From an uncultured Kiritimatiellota bacterium (lineage in GTDB: Bacteria; Verrucomicrobiota; Kiritimatiellia; RFP12; UBA1067): 64,000 bases of DNA. Location of the stretch: NCBI GenBank assembly GCA_934643865.1, contig CAKUCX010000014.1, forward strand, positions 3,589-67,588, given 5' to 3'. Position 1 is the stretch's first letter, and each line of letters begins with the position of its first letter. The position numbers were made by a program, and so were the translations under genes. A model generated the notes under the pieces. It had not been told where the DNA came from and ran no database searches. It saw only the letters and a list, made by a program, of their open reading frames with translations. Below, piece after piece: positions 8,267 to 17,957 of this stretch.

Positions 8267-11200
8267 TCAGAACAGCACTTCGAGGTCGCAGACGCCGGAG
8301 AGGTCTTCACCCACGGCGTCCACGTAGGCGGAGTCGCCGATGCGCGAGACCGTGAACGCCCGCGCTTCGCCGTTCACGCGGAGGGCGCGCGCCGTCTTCC
8401 CCTGCGGCAGGAGGAGGTGCGCCGCCACGCGCCGCGCGGGCGAGCGGAGGAGGTAGCGCAGGCCGTTCGCGCGCAGGACGTACTGGCAGTCCACGACCGC
8501 GCCCGACACCTCGTAGCCCGTGAAGTAGCGCACCTGCGTGTAGTCCGTGACGGGCCAGCGCGGCGAGAAGCGGATCGCGTCGTACGTGACGCCCGCGTCC
8601 ACGATGCCCGCAAGGCCCTCGTCCACGGCCGAGAGGAGGCTCGCCGCGCCCCACGCGCTCGGGCCGCGCCCCTGCGGCTTCCGGTCCTGCGCGCCGTAGA
8701 GGAAATAGACGCCGCCGTCGCGCGCGGCCATCTCCTTCACGCGCACGAGAATGTCCCAGCCGTAGGCTTCGTAGCCGTTCTCGAACGCCGCCTTGGCGAG
8801 CTCGCCCGCCGTGAACGGGCACACGGCGCCGTTCACGTACTCGCCCTTCGGGTGGCGGCCGAAGGCGGGCGTGTAGGGCGGATCGACCGTGAACCACTCG
8901 GCGAAGCAGTCCGTCGTCCGGCGGCGCGCGCGGTATTCCTCGATGGTCTTGCGGCAGTCGGCGACCGGCATGAGGCCGCGGTTCATGTCGTAGGCGGCGG
9001 AGAGCGAAAGGCGTTCGCGCTCGTGCGCGTCGACGGGCGGCACGTTGAGCGGCAGCTGGTGGAAGAAGAAGCGGCCGTTCCAGAGGTGCTTGTACATCGC
9101 CGCCTTGAGGGCGTCCGCCCGCGCGCGCCAGGCGGCCGCCTTCGCCGTGCGCCCGAGGCGGCCGTTCAACCACGCGAGCTGCGCCATCGCCTGGTAGACG
9201 CCGGAGTTGTCGCCGTGCATGATCGCCTGGGGCGTCGCGGCCGTGAGGACGCGGTTCGTGGAAGAGGCGGGGTCGAAGGTGAAGTCCCACGTGTCGATCG
9301 TGTAGCCGCGCTTCACGAGGCCGTGCGCGGCGTCCCAGCGCTTCGGGTCGGAGGTCATGTAGTCGATCGCCTTTTCGAGGCGCGGGAGGGCGCGCGCGAG
9401 CCAGGCGTCGTCGCCCGTCGCCTTGTAGCGGTAGGTGGCGCCCTCCACGACGAGGTACTCCACGTCCGCCTCGATCTCCAGGCGGACGAGGGCCATGTAG
9501 TCGGGCGGGTAGAACCGCACGCAGTCGGACGGCACGAAGCTCCAGTGGCGGTCGTCGAGCTGCTTGACGAGCTCGTAGAACTGCCCGTCCGCGCGCTGCG
9601 TGTCGAGGATGAAGTCGAGGAAGCTCGTGAGGTCGTACCCCCAGTGCCGCTGGGCCTTCATGATGTGGACGTGGTCGCGGATCCAGTTGAGGTTGCACGC
9701 GAGCTTGCGCCCGTCCACGAAGACGAGCTGCCGCCCCGCGTCGATCGTGCCGCGCAGCGTCTTCATGAAGTCCCCGAGCGCCGTGTCGCGCGTCGTCACG
9801 ACGCCGGGGATCGCGAGCTCCACGTTGTTGTAGGACCCGCACCGGGGACGCGCCCCCAGCGTGGAGCGCTGGCGCGGCAGCTGTTCGGGGAATGTCACCA
9901 GCCGCCCTTCGTTGAGCCCGTTCCCCGGCCAGAGCGGCGGCGGCGGCGGCGCGCGCGCGAGCGGCGCGAGCGCGGGCGCACCGCGCGGCGCGGCGAACGC
10001 GCGCAGGTCGTAGGGCGCGAGCGTGGCAAGGCCGCCTTGCACGGCCGCGCCGGAGACGAGGTCGTGCGTGCCGGGCGGCACGCGCAGGTCGAGCGTGGCC
10101 GCCTCGCCGCCCGTGTTCGCCACGTAGAAGTAGGAGCGTCCGTCGAAGTCCGCCTGCCGCGCCACGACGTTCCCCTCGCGCGCCGTCTCCGCCATCCGCA
10201 CGGCGGGCAGCGCGCGGAACGCGGCGGCGAACCGCCGCAGGTCGTCCTCCATCCCGTAGGTGCCGACGAGGTAGCCGCCCTTCGAGACGCCCAGCACGTC
10301 GTCGAAGCGCAGCGGCAGCACGGACTCGCGCAGGGCGTGGCGTCCGGACGGGTTGAGCGTCGTCACGCGCCAGCCCATCTCCGCGAAGCCGTCGCCGTTG
10401 AGCGGATTCCCCTTGGCGCGCCCGACGGGGTTCTCCCAGTAGAGGTCGAACTGGTTGAGCCACGGGAAGCGCGCCCCCCGGGTGAGCGCGAAGAAGCCGG
10501 GGCGCGTCTGGAGGACGCGGTTGAATTGGTAGGCCGCGTCGCTCGGGAAGAGGGACCGCTCGCGCTTGCGGCAGAAGGCGGGGAACTGCGACTGGCAGAG
10601 GACGAGGTTCGGGATCGCGGCGAGGGCGGCGCGGTCGAGCCCGCCTTCGCGCGCCTGGCGCGTCATGAAGCCGTCCTCCATGAAGTCGGGCTGCTTCATG
10701 TCGGGCTGCACGTAGCAGTTCAGCCAGAGCTTGAGGTCGCCGCGGCGCGCGCGCAGCTTCGCCGCGAGGCGCGCGTAGAACGCCGTCACCCGGTCGCAGC
10801 GCCACTGCACCCACGGTTCATAGGCGTGGGCGCGGATCCACTTCGCCACGGCGCGCCCGCGCAGGGGGTCCGTCTTGTCGAGCGGCACCTTCACGCCCGT
10901 CTCGCGCGCGAACGCCTCCACCGTGTAGTCGTTGTAGCCGCTGCGGATGTCGCCGAACCAGCAGAGCGAGAGCATGGTGAGGTGCAGGCACACGCCCTTG
11001 AAGCTCGGGTGGGGCGCGCCCTGCTCCACGAGCGCGTCGACGAGCCCCTCCAGGTAGGCCCGCGTCTCGGGATGGTGGAAGTTGAAGTTGGGCGGCGAAT
11101 TGTGGAAGCCGTAGGTGTTGGGGAGGCCCGTGTCGAGGATCGCGACGGGCGTCGCGTGGAGCGCGCCGTTCGTGACGGCCTCGGCGGTGACGACGCCGGG

Positions 11201-12874
11201 GGGCAGGGGCATCGTGTTCGGGTTCACGTTCGGCACGAGGGAGAGGCCGGCCTTGTCGAACTTCACGTACCAGGCGGAGAGGAAGTCCGGCGCGTGCGCG
11301 CGGGGGTTGTAGCCCGTAGCGCCGATGAGGCCGTGGTACCACGCGCCGGGGTAGGAGAGGAGGTCCTGCCCGCAGTACTTCATGTAGGCGACCGTACGGT
11401 CGATCAGGTCCGAGATCTGGTGCGCGCCGTGCCCGCCTGTCGCGAAGTCGCAGCCGATCGAGGGATCCTCCCACCAGCTGCCGAAGGAGCGGCGCCAGCC
11501 GTCCGCCGGCTTCGGGGCGTTCACCTCCAGCGCGGGGAGGCGCGCGTTCTTCACCTCGTAGACGCGCAGCGCGCTCAGGGCGGCGGGCACGTCCGCGCGC
11601 GCCGTCAGCGCGACCGCCGCGAGCGCGCCCCGGCCGGGCGTCGTCCAATAGAGGCAGCGGTGCGTCAGGGTCCTGCCCGTGTTCGGGTATTCGTCCCCGG
11701 TGAAGTAACCCACCTGGAGGGCGTAGTCGTCCGAATGCGGCTCGCGGAACTGCACGATCAGGTCGCACGTGCGCGTCGCGTCGTCCGGGTAGTCGAACTC
11801 CAGGCAATAGAGCTTGACGGCGGGATCGACGTCGAAGAAGAACGCGAAGCGGTCGTCGCGCCGCGCGCCGGCCTCGACGTAGGGGACGCCGCCCAGCGCG
11901 CCGAAGCGGAGCGCCCCCACCGAGCGGAAGCGCTTCTCGGCCTGCCACTTCGCCACCGACGCGGCGTCGAAGCGGTATTCGGCCCGGAGCGCGAGGTCGA
12001 GCCGGTCGCCGCCCACGTAGGGGTTCGGGCCGTCCCCGGCGAAAAGCTTCGCGTAGTCCGGCTTGTCCGGCGACGGCGCCGCCCGGTCGGCGTGGGCCGC
12101 GAAGAGGGCCCGGACCCCGGCGTCGTCAAGCGCGCCGTCGTAGACGCGGACGTCGTCAATGAGCCCGTCCACCTGCTGCCGGTCGCCAAGGCAGCCCACG
12201 AAGAAGCGCGTGAAGTCCTTCCGGTCGAAGAGGAACGGGATGCGGCCGCGCGCGGGATCCTTCCGCCGCTCCGCCGCGAGGCGCAGCGCCGCCGCCACCT
12301 CGCTGTGGCCGTCGGCGCGGGCGGGGCCGCAGGGGACGCCGTTGCGGTAGAGGCGCGCGTGCTTCGCCGCCTCGTCCCACGTAAACGCGAGATGCTCCCA
12401 CCGGCCGTCCGGCGAGGGAACGCCGTCGCGGACGAGGTGCGTGTGGCCGAAGTCCGTCAGGTCCGCCCGCAGCCGATCCCCCCACCACCAGAGCGACAGC
12501 GCGCCCGAACCGAACCGCCCGCACGGCTCGGGGAAGGAGAAGAGCCTGCGCCACGCCTCCTTCGCCCCCGGCGCGGCGGGCGGTCCATCGCGCCGCGCCC
12601 AGAGCGAAACGGTGCCCTTCTCAGGCCGCACGTTGCCCTTGAGCGCGTACTGGAGGACGCTCTTCGCCGCCGCCGTGAGCCGCACGGCCTGGCCGTCCAC
12701 GCCCGGTTCGAACGAAAGCCCCCGCGCGACCTGCGGCGCGGCCGCCCCCTTCGCCACGGCGGCGACCGCCGTGCCGTCGAACGGCGCGTGGAAGATGAGC
12801 GCCGGCGCGCCGTGTGCCGCAACCATCATGAGCGCCGCCGCGCCCGCCAGGCTAAAACAGAATCTCGATGTCAT
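8267..12874 (-). CDS. Large secreted multidomain glycoside hydrolase (LamG + TIM-barrel-like + alpha/alpha-barrel module)
   Basis: The 1535-residue protein starts at ATG 12874, behind AAGGGACGGGG, and overlaps the upstream gene by 23 bp. After a signal peptide comes a LamG/concanavalin-like domain (about 25-250; GRWEHLAFTWD, GLIDDVRVYDGALDDAG). Next is a barrel-like region (about 400-850) with W-rich motifs such as GSWWEDPSIGCDF and LWLNCYVQPD. A proline linker (APPPPPLW, near 975) leads to a module of about 550 residues with DGRKLACNLNWIRDHVH and GYTIDTWDFTF. This last module is a close paralogue of the whole 12852-14585 protein and resembles alpha/alpha-barrel glycosidases of the GH63/GH37 kind. 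Substrate unknown. It looks like a gene fusion. Confidence 0.85.
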   Translation of the reverse strand: MTSRFCFSLAGAAALMMVAAHGAPALIFHAPFDGTAVAAVAKGAAAPQVARGLSFEPGVDGQAVRLTAAAKSVLQYALKGNVRPEKGTVSLWARRDGPPAAPGAKEAWRRLFSFPEPCGRFGSGALSLWWWGDRLRADLTDFGHTHLVRDGVPSPDGRWEHLAFTWDEAAKHARLYRNGVPCGPARADGHSEVAAALRLAAERRKDPARGRIPFLFDRKDFTRFFVGCLGDRQQVDGLIDDVRVYDGALDDAGVRALFAAHADRAAPSPDKPDYAKLFAGDGPNPYVGGDRLDLALRAEYRFDAASVAKWQAEKRFRSVGALRFGALGGVPYVEAGARRDDRFAFFFDVDPAVKLYCLEFDYPDDATRTCDLIVQFREPHSDDYALQVGYFTGDEYPNTGRTLTHRCLYWTTPGRGALAAVALTARADVPAALSALRVYEVKNARLPALEVNAPKPADGWRRSFGSWWEDPSIGCDFATGGHGAHQISDLIDRTVAYMKYCGQDLLSYPGAWYHGLIGATGYNPRAHAPDFLSAWYVKFDKAGLSLVPNVNPNTMPLPPGVVTAEAVTNGALHATPVAILDTGLPNTYGFHNSPPNFNFHHPETRAYLEGLVDALVEQGAPHPSFKGVCLHLTMLSLCWFGDIRSGYNDYTVEAFARETGVKVPLDKTDPLRGRAVAKWIRAHAYEPWVQWRCDRVTAFYARLAAKLRARRGDLKLWLNCYVQPDMKQPDFMEDGFMTRQAREGGLDRAALAAIPNLVLCQSQFPAFCRKRERSLFPSDAAYQFNRVLQTRPGFFALTRGARFPWLNQFDLYWENPVGRAKGNPLNGDGFAEMGWRVTTLNPSGRHALRESVLPLRFDDVLGVSKGGYLVGTYGMEDDLRRFAAAFRALPAVRMAETAREGNVVARQADFDGRSYFYVANTGGEAATLDLRVPPGTHDLVSGAAVQGGLATLAPYDLRAFAAPRGAPALAPLARAPPPPPLWPGNGLNEGRLVTFPEQLPRQRSTLGARPRCGSYNNVELAIPGVVTTRDTALGDFMKTLRGTIDAGRQLVFVDGRKLACNLNWIRDHVHIMKAQRHWGYDLTSFLDFILDTQRADGQFYELVKQLDDRHWSFVPSDCVRFYPPDYMALVRLEIEADVEYLVVEGATYRYKATGDDAWLARALPRLEKAIDYMTSDPKRWDAAHGLVKRGYTIDTWDFTFDPASSTNRVLTAATPQAIMHGDNSGVYQAMAQLAWLNGRLGRTAKAAAWRARADALKAAMYKHLWNGRFFFHQLPLNVPPVDAHERERLSLSAAYDMNRGLMPVADCRKTIEEYRARRRTTDCFAEWFTVDPPYTPAFGRHPKGEYVNGAVCPFTAGELAKAAFENGYEAYGWDILVRVKEMAARDGGVYFLYGAQDRKPQGRGPSAWGAASLLSAVDEGLAGIVDAGVTYDAIRFSPRWPVTDYTQVRYFTGYEVSGAVVDCQYVLRANGLRYLLRSPARRVAAHLLLPQGKTARALRVNGEARAFTVSRIGDSAYVDAVGEDLSGVCDLEVLF

Positions 12875-14585
12875 ACGTCCCCGTCCCTTCCGTTTCGAAG
12901 TCCACATACCGCGAATCGCCCACCGCCGTTGTCTCGAACGCGCGCGGCGCGCCGTTCAGCCACACCTCCCGCGCCGCCGCGCCGGACGGCAGGAGGATGT
13001 GCGCCGCCAACGCCTTCGCGGGCGCGCGCACGAGGTAGCGCAGACCGTTCGCGCGCCGCACGTAGCGCACGTCGACGACGGCGTCCGCCGCCTCGTAGCC
13101 CGTGAAGTACCGCACCTCGTCGAGACCCGTCACGGGCCAGCGCGGCGAGAAGCGGATCGCGTCGTACCGCACGCCCACGTCGCGCACACCCGCCAGCGCC
13201 TCGTCGAAGGCGCTGAGGACGCTCGCCGCGCCCCAGGCGCTCGGGCCCAATGCGGCGTTGATCGACGTCGCCGTCGTGCGGTCGTAGAGGAAGTAGAGCG
13301 TGCCGTCGCGCGCGGCCATCTCCTTCACGCGCACGAGAATGTCCCAGCCGTACGCTTCGTAGCCGTTTTCAAGGGCGGCCTTCGCGAGCTCGCCCGCCGT
13401 GAAGAGGCACACGCCGCCGTTCACGTAGTCGCCGCGCGGGTGGCGGGCGAAGGTGAAGTCGTAGGGCGGATCGACCGTGAACCACTCGGCGAAGCAGTCC
13501 GTCGTCTGACGGCGGCGCCTGAACTCCTCGATGGTCTTGCGGCAGTCGGCGACCGGCATGAGGCCGCGGTTCATGTCGTAGGCGGCGGAAAGCGAGAGGC
13601 GTTCGCGCTCGTGCGCGTCGACGGGCGGCACGTTGAGCGGCAGCTGGTGGAAGAAGAAGCGGCCGTTCCAGAGGTGCTTGTACATCGCAGCCCTGAGGGC
13701 GTCCGCCCGCGCGCGCCAGGCGGCCGCCTTCGCCGTGCGCCCGAGGCGGCCGTTCAGCCACGCGAGCTGCGCCATCGCCTGGTAGACGCCGGAGTTGTCG
13801 CCGTGCATGATCGCCTGGGGCGTCGCGGCCGTCAACGTGCGGTTCGTCACGGAGGCGGGCTCATAGGTGAAGTCCCACGTGTCGATCGTGTAGCCGCGCT
13901 TCACGAGGCCGTGCCGGGCGTCCCAGCGCTTCGGGTCTGAGGTCACGTAGTCGATCGCCTTTTCGAGGCGCGGGAGGGCGCGCGCAAGCCAGGCGTCGTC
14001 GCCCGAGATCCGGTAGCAGTACGTCGCGCCCTCGACGAGCAGATACTCCACGTCGGCCTCGATGTCGAGGCGGCACATGGCGAGGTTGTCGTCCGGGAAG
14101 AACTTCCGGCTCTCGGGCGCGGCGTAGCGCCAGTGGCGGTCGTCCGCCTGCTTGACGAGTTCGAGGATGCAGCCGTCCGCGCGCTGGTGCCGGAGCGTGA
14201 AGTCCACGTACCCCGCATAGTCGTATTCCCAGTGGCGCATGGCCTTCAGCACGTGGACATGGTCGCGGATCCAGTTCTTGTTCACCATCATCTTGCGCCC
14301 GTCCACGAAGACGAGGGACCGTTCGCCGTTGATCGTGTTGCGCAGCAGGTGGAGGAAGTCGCCCCAGGTCGGGTCGCCCGTCGTGAGGACGCCCGGCATC
14401 GCGAGGTCTTTGTTGTTGAAGCGTCCACAGGTCTTCCCCGTCCGCGCCTCCCGCATGCGCGGCAGGGCCTGGGTGAACGCCACGCGCCGCCCCTCGTTGA
14501 GCGAATACCCCTCCAGAAACGGCGCCGCCGCCGCGCCCGCGGCAAGCACAGCGCACGCCGCCATCGTCCAGCCTCGTCCCGTCAT
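12852..14585 (-). CDS. Secreted alpha/alpha-barrel glycoside hydrolase-like protein
   Basis: This 577-residue protein has a short signal peptide (MTGRGWTMAACAVLAAGAAAA) and a good ribosome site (GGAAAGGGAG). The sequence is a continuous helical-barrel type with DGRKMMVNKNWIRDHVHVLKAMRHW, GYTIDTWDFTYEP, AIMHGDNSGVYQ and TDCFAEWFTVDPPY, where the D, E and W residues could line an active site. It is not assigned to a numbered family; MGH1/GH63-like is the best guess. It is the stand-alone version of the C-terminal module of the next gene, with long stretches nearly identical at DNA level. It sits between the LamG protein (14604) and the fused enzyme (8267) in one operon. Confidence 0.83.
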   Translation of the reverse strand: MTGRGWTMAACAVLAAGAAAAPFLEGYSLNEGRRVAFTQALPRMREARTGKTCGRFNNKDLAMPGVLTTGDPTWGDFLHLLRNTINGERSLVFVDGRKMMVNKNWIRDHVHVLKAMRHWEYDYAGYVDFTLRHQRADGCILELVKQADDRHWRYAAPESRKFFPDDNLAMCRLDIEADVEYLLVEGATYCYRISGDDAWLARALPRLEKAIDYVTSDPKRWDARHGLVKRGYTIDTWDFTYEPASVTNRTLTAATPQAIMHGDNSGVYQAMAQLAWLNGRLGRTAKAAAWRARADALRAAMYKHLWNGRFFFHQLPLNVPPVDAHERERLSLSAAYDMNRGLMPVADCRKTIEEFRRRRQTTDCFAEWFTVDPPYDFTFARHPRGDYVNGGVCLFTAGELAKAALENGYEAYGWDILVRVKEMAARDGTLYFLYDRTTATSINAALGPSAWGAASVLSAFDEALAGVRDVGVRYDAIRFSPRWPVTGLDEVRYFTGYEAADAVVDVRYVRRANGLRYLVRAPAKALAAHILLPSGAAAREVWLNGAPRAFETTAVGDSRYVDFETEGTGTYDIEILF

Positions 14586-14603
14586 GCGTCTTCTCCCTTT
14601 CCG

Positions 14604-17600
14604 TTAGCGTACAAGCAGCAGCGTGCCGCGCGGGCGCGCGAAGAGGGCGCCCGGCCCCGTGATGAACGGGCACGTCGCCGCGTCGAGGACGCCCGCATGG
14701 AAGCGCCCCGCGTAGCGCACCGTCCGCACCTCGTTCGTCACCGGGGCGTCGAGCGCCAGCGAGGCCCCTTCGTCCACGTCGATGTCGAGGTCCTTCGGCA
14801 GCGTCGGCGCGGCCGCCCGCGCGACCTTCTCCACCACGATGCCGTCCAACAGACCGCCACAGGAGAAATACCGGGTACTGCCCGCGATCTTCTGCACGGA
14901 CTCCTTCAGTCCGCTGAACCCAATCACCCCTTTCCCCGCCTCCGGCACCTCGAAGAGGAACGCATGGCGCACCCACCGCTCGCGCGTGTCGGGCGCGAAC
15001 CGCCCGATCTCGTTCGTCACGCCCCCGCGCGCATACCACGCCCGGAACTCCTGTCCGCCGAACAGGTTCAGCTCCTCCGGTCTGCCGTTGTAGCGGTAGA
15101 ACCGGTCGATCGCCGCCACGCTCAGGCGGTAGGTCCCCGCCTCGGGGAACGTGACCGTGCGTGCGAGCGTGGCGCGGTTGCGCACGCCCACGCAGTGGCG
15201 GTCGTCGTAGTCGACGTCGCACCAGGCGCCGGGGATCCGATCCTCCCGCTGGCCCTCCACCAGGCCGGCGCCGTCGTGGATTTCGCTCGGCTCGCCGACG
15301 CACGTCCAGTCCGCCAACGCGCCCTCCCGCGTAAACGTCTCGTCCAGCACCGCAGCCGTGTCCAGCGCCTCCAGCCGCACGTCGTCAAGCGCGACGAGCG
15401 AACCGCCGCCCGCGAACGCCAGCTCCACGGCCGCGTTGTCCGCCGCGACCTGTACCGTGAAGGCATACCGCCTCGTCCAATCCGTCGTCCGCACCGTGCC
15501 GCAGGAGGCCCCGTTCCAGAAGACCCCGATCTCCGCCCGGGTGTTCGTCGTGCGGGCATCCGCCGCCGTCGAGGCCGCCGCGAAGGAGAGCCGGTACGCG
15601 CCCGCGCGCGCCACCCGGACCGTCTGGGCGATCCGCGCCGTGCCGTGCAGGACCAGATGGCGGCAACCCTCCGCCGGGCGCAGCGCCGTCTCCCGTCCGT
15701 TTCCGATCCGCTCCACCACCACGGCGTCCGCCGCGCCCGCCGTCTCGCACGCCCAGCCGCCGAGCGATGCCGGGTTCTCAAGGTACGTCCGCCCAAAGGC
15801 ATACGACGCCGACTCGAAGCTCGGGTTCGCGAGCGTCACGTCCGCCGTCCCGGCCTCCAGCCAGTCCACGCGGAAGTCGTCCACCAGCGCGACCGTGTTG
15901 CCGGGGATCACCGTGCTGTCGCCGCCGGTCGCGTCACGGTAGGCCTTGCTGTTGTTCGCGTCGCTCCGCAGGGTGAGCGTGTGGACACCCGCCGCGAGCC
16001 ACGGGAGGCGGAACGCGCAGGGTTGCCACGCCTTCTCCCGGGTCTGGACCTGTGCGACCTCCTCGCCGTCGATCAGGATGTGCGTCTCGTGCCCGACGTA
16101 GCCGGGACGCTGCGCGATCCAGAAGGAGAGGCGGTAGACGCCGTCCGCCGGGAGCGTGAGTGCCGTCTCCAGCCCGCCCCGGATGTGGAGCACGCCGCAG
16201 TAGACGCCGTCCGGGTAGCGCTGCCCCGGCACGTTGTAGTAGTAGTGCGCCGCAGGGTCGTCCGTCCAGCGCGTGACCTTTCCGTCCTCCGTCGATCCCT
16301 CCAGCCGCACGCTGCGCCAGCCATGCGTCGGCGCGTCGGGCTTCAGGCTTCGGTCCGTGTCCGGCTTGATGCCCGCATCCGCGAACGCCTCGAACGAAGG
16401 ATCCTCGATGGCCCCCACGAGGTTCGTGGGGAAGGCCGATGCGCCGAACGCACGCGGGGCGAAGCGGAGCGTCCCCTCCCGGACGGCAAGATGCGCGACG
16501 TCCGGCGCGAGCGCGTCAACCGCAAGCGTCCCCGTCCCCGTCTTCACGACCGTTCCCGCCGGGGCCTCGGCGGCGGCGACCACCCCCGTGGCGGACGCCG
16601 CCAGCGTCGTCCCCGCCAGCGCCTCGAACGCCACGGGCTGGGCGCCGTCGAAGGAGCCGCCCGCCAGCGCGACGCGCGGCGTCTCGCGGCTTTCCGAGCC
16701 GTCCAGCGTGGCGAGCGTCCAGTCCCCGTCGCCCGTCTTCAGCACCCGCCCCGCGCCGGCCGTCGCGAGGGAGAGGGCCGCGCCGCGCGTCCCCCACTTG
16801 CGCTGCAGGTAGGCCGTCACGGCCACGCGGTTCGATTCGTCGAGCGGCGAGGCGAAGAGGATCACCTCGCACAGGCGCCCGCCGCCCTGGCGGTAGCCGT
16901 CGTTGTCGTTGGCGATCGCGTTGTACGAGAAAAGGCCCTCCACGTGCCAGCCGTCGCGCCCGGGCGTGATGTCCAGCAGCTGGTAGCCGCCGTTGGGCCC
17001 TGAGACGGACGGATCAACGGGCCGCCCGTCCACGCGGAACAGGCCCGACGCCAACGTGCGCCACCCGCCCGCCGGCTGGAGGAAGGCCGTCGGCAGCGTC
17101 CCCTCCGCCAGCGTCTTGTAGCTCTTCGGCACAAACACCGCATGGTGCGAACCGGGATTGAAGACAAAGCCGTAGCCCCCGTCCTGCGTCCCCAGAACGG
17201 CGAACGCCTGCCGCACGCCGCCCACGGCGAACCCCGACCCGTCGGCGGCGGCGAAGCGGACGTTGCGCCCGCTCGAATACCTCCCGAAGTCAACGTAAGC
17301 GCACGCGCCGCCCGACGCGGGGACGTAGCGGGGGAACCACCCTTCTGGGTCGGGCGCGTAGGCGGCGGAGTGGGCGAGGTTCGTGAACGCGACGGCGCGC
17401 GGACGCACATACGGGTTCGCCGCCGAGCCGTCCCCCGTCTCGCGCGCGTCGAGCCACGTCCCCACGGTCCCCGCCACCCCGTCGGCGGGAAGGATCGTCG
17501 CGGGGCGGGCGGCGTCGAGCCAGAGGGCCGCCGCGTCGAGAGCGGCGGGCGCGGGCAGGGGCGGCGGCGCGCCGTCCGCCGCCGCGACGGCCAGCGTACC

Positions 17601-17801
17601 GTCCGCCACGACCAGCCGCGCCGCGCCCACGGCGCAGAGGTCGTCACGCGCCACCGACGTCGTGCCGGGGCCCTGCTTGCGCAGCTCGCCCGTGAACGTC
17701 CTCGGCCCAGACGCCGCGCCCGCGTCCGGCAGCCGCGCCACGCCCGCACCGGCCGCAAGCGCGCACGCCGCGAGCGCGCAGCCGATCATCTCCTTCGCCA
17801 T
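14604..17801 (-). CDS. Secreted LamG/jelly-roll multidomain surface protein
   Basis: The 1065-residue protein has a signal peptide (MAKEMIGCALAACALAAGAGVA). A LamG-like domain (about 90-390) opens ALWLDAARPATI and contains GGGRLCEVILFASPLDE. A segment like autotransporter-associated beta-strand repeats follows (VLKTGDGDWTLATL, VKTGTGTLAVDAL), then three related carbohydrate-binding-like jelly rolls with phrases such as GVYRLSFWIAQRPG, GAYRLSFAAAST and GTYRLSVAAIDR. The C-terminus ends RPRGTLLLVR, matching two other proteins in the window. Probably a surface glycan-binding or anchoring protein. It is first in the operon and divergent from a XylR-type regulator. Confidence 0.85.
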   Translation of the reverse strand: MAKEMIGCALAACALAAGAGVARLPDAGAASGPRTFTGELRKQGPGTTSVARDDLCAVGAARLVVADGTLAVAAADGAPPPLPAPAALDAAALWLDAARPATILPADGVAGTVGTWLDARETGDGSAANPYVRPRAVAFTNLAHSAAYAPDPEGWFPRYVPASGGACAYVDFGRYSSGRNVRFAAADGSGFAVGGVRQAFAVLGTQDGGYGFVFNPGSHHAVFVPKSYKTLAEGTLPTAFLQPAGGWRTLASGLFRVDGRPVDPSVSGPNGGYQLLDITPGRDGWHVEGLFSYNAIANDNDGYRQGGGRLCEVILFASPLDESNRVAVTAYLQRKWGTRGAALSLATAGAGRVLKTGDGDWTLATLDGSESRETPRVALAGGSFDGAQPVAFEALAGTTLAASATGVVAAAEAPAGTVVKTGTGTLAVDALAPDVAHLAVREGTLRFAPRAFGASAFPTNLVGAIEDPSFEAFADAGIKPDTDRSLKPDAPTHGWRSVRLEGSTEDGKVTRWTDDPAAHYYYNVPGQRYPDGVYCGVLHIRGGLETALTLPADGVYRLSFWIAQRPGYVGHETHILIDGEEVAQVQTREKAWQPCAFRLPWLAAGVHTLTLRSDANNSKAYRDATGGDSTVIPGNTVALVDDFRVDWLEAGTADVTLANPSFESASYAFGRTYLENPASLGGWACETAGAADAVVVERIGNGRETALRPAEGCRHLVLHGTARIAQTVRVARAGAYRLSFAAASTAADARTTNTRAEIGVFWNGASCGTVRTTDWTRRYAFTVQVAADNAAVELAFAGGGSLVALDDVRLEALDTAAVLDETFTREGALADWTCVGEPSEIHDGAGLVEGQREDRIPGAWCDVDYDDRHCVGVRNRATLARTVTFPEAGTYRLSVAAIDRFYRYNGRPEELNLFGGQEFRAWYARGGVTNEIGRFAPDTRERWVRHAFLFEVPEAGKGVIGFSGLKESVQKIAGSTRYFSCGGLLDGIVVEKVARAAAPTLPKDLDIDVDEGASLALDAPVTNEVRTVRYAGRFHAGVLDAATCPFITGPGALFARPRGTLLLVR

Positions 17802-17844
17802 GCCGCCTCCTCTCTTTTTCGCCTTGCAGTTTCAGATAGAGGAA

Positions 17845-17947
17845 AGCATAGCACATGGCACACGGGCTGGCACTATCCTAAAAAGGAATATGACTATCTT
17901 TTTTAGGCCCTCCTATCGTTGCCGACGCACGGCAGATCTGGTAGACT
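17845..17947. promoter_or_regulatory. Divergent promoter region with inverted repeat
   Basis: On the minus strand TGCTATGCT (17853-17845) is the extended -10 of the 17801 gene. On the plus strand TTGCCG (17919-17924), 17 bp and TAGACT (17942-17947, preceded by TGG) serve the regulator gene. Between them an inverted repeat CCTAAAAA/TTTTTTAGG spans about 17876-17908 in an AT-rich patch and is a plausible operator for the neighbouring regulator. Confidence 0.55.
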
Positions 17948-17957
17948 GGCGGGACCG

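Noticed and set aside
6656..13105. 2149-codon ORF on the plus strand
   Set aside because: It is antisense to dapB, dapA and the 8267 glycosidase, all of which have clear motifs and ribosome sites. Its product is Arg/His/Val-rich without domains, as expected from high GC3 antisense reading.
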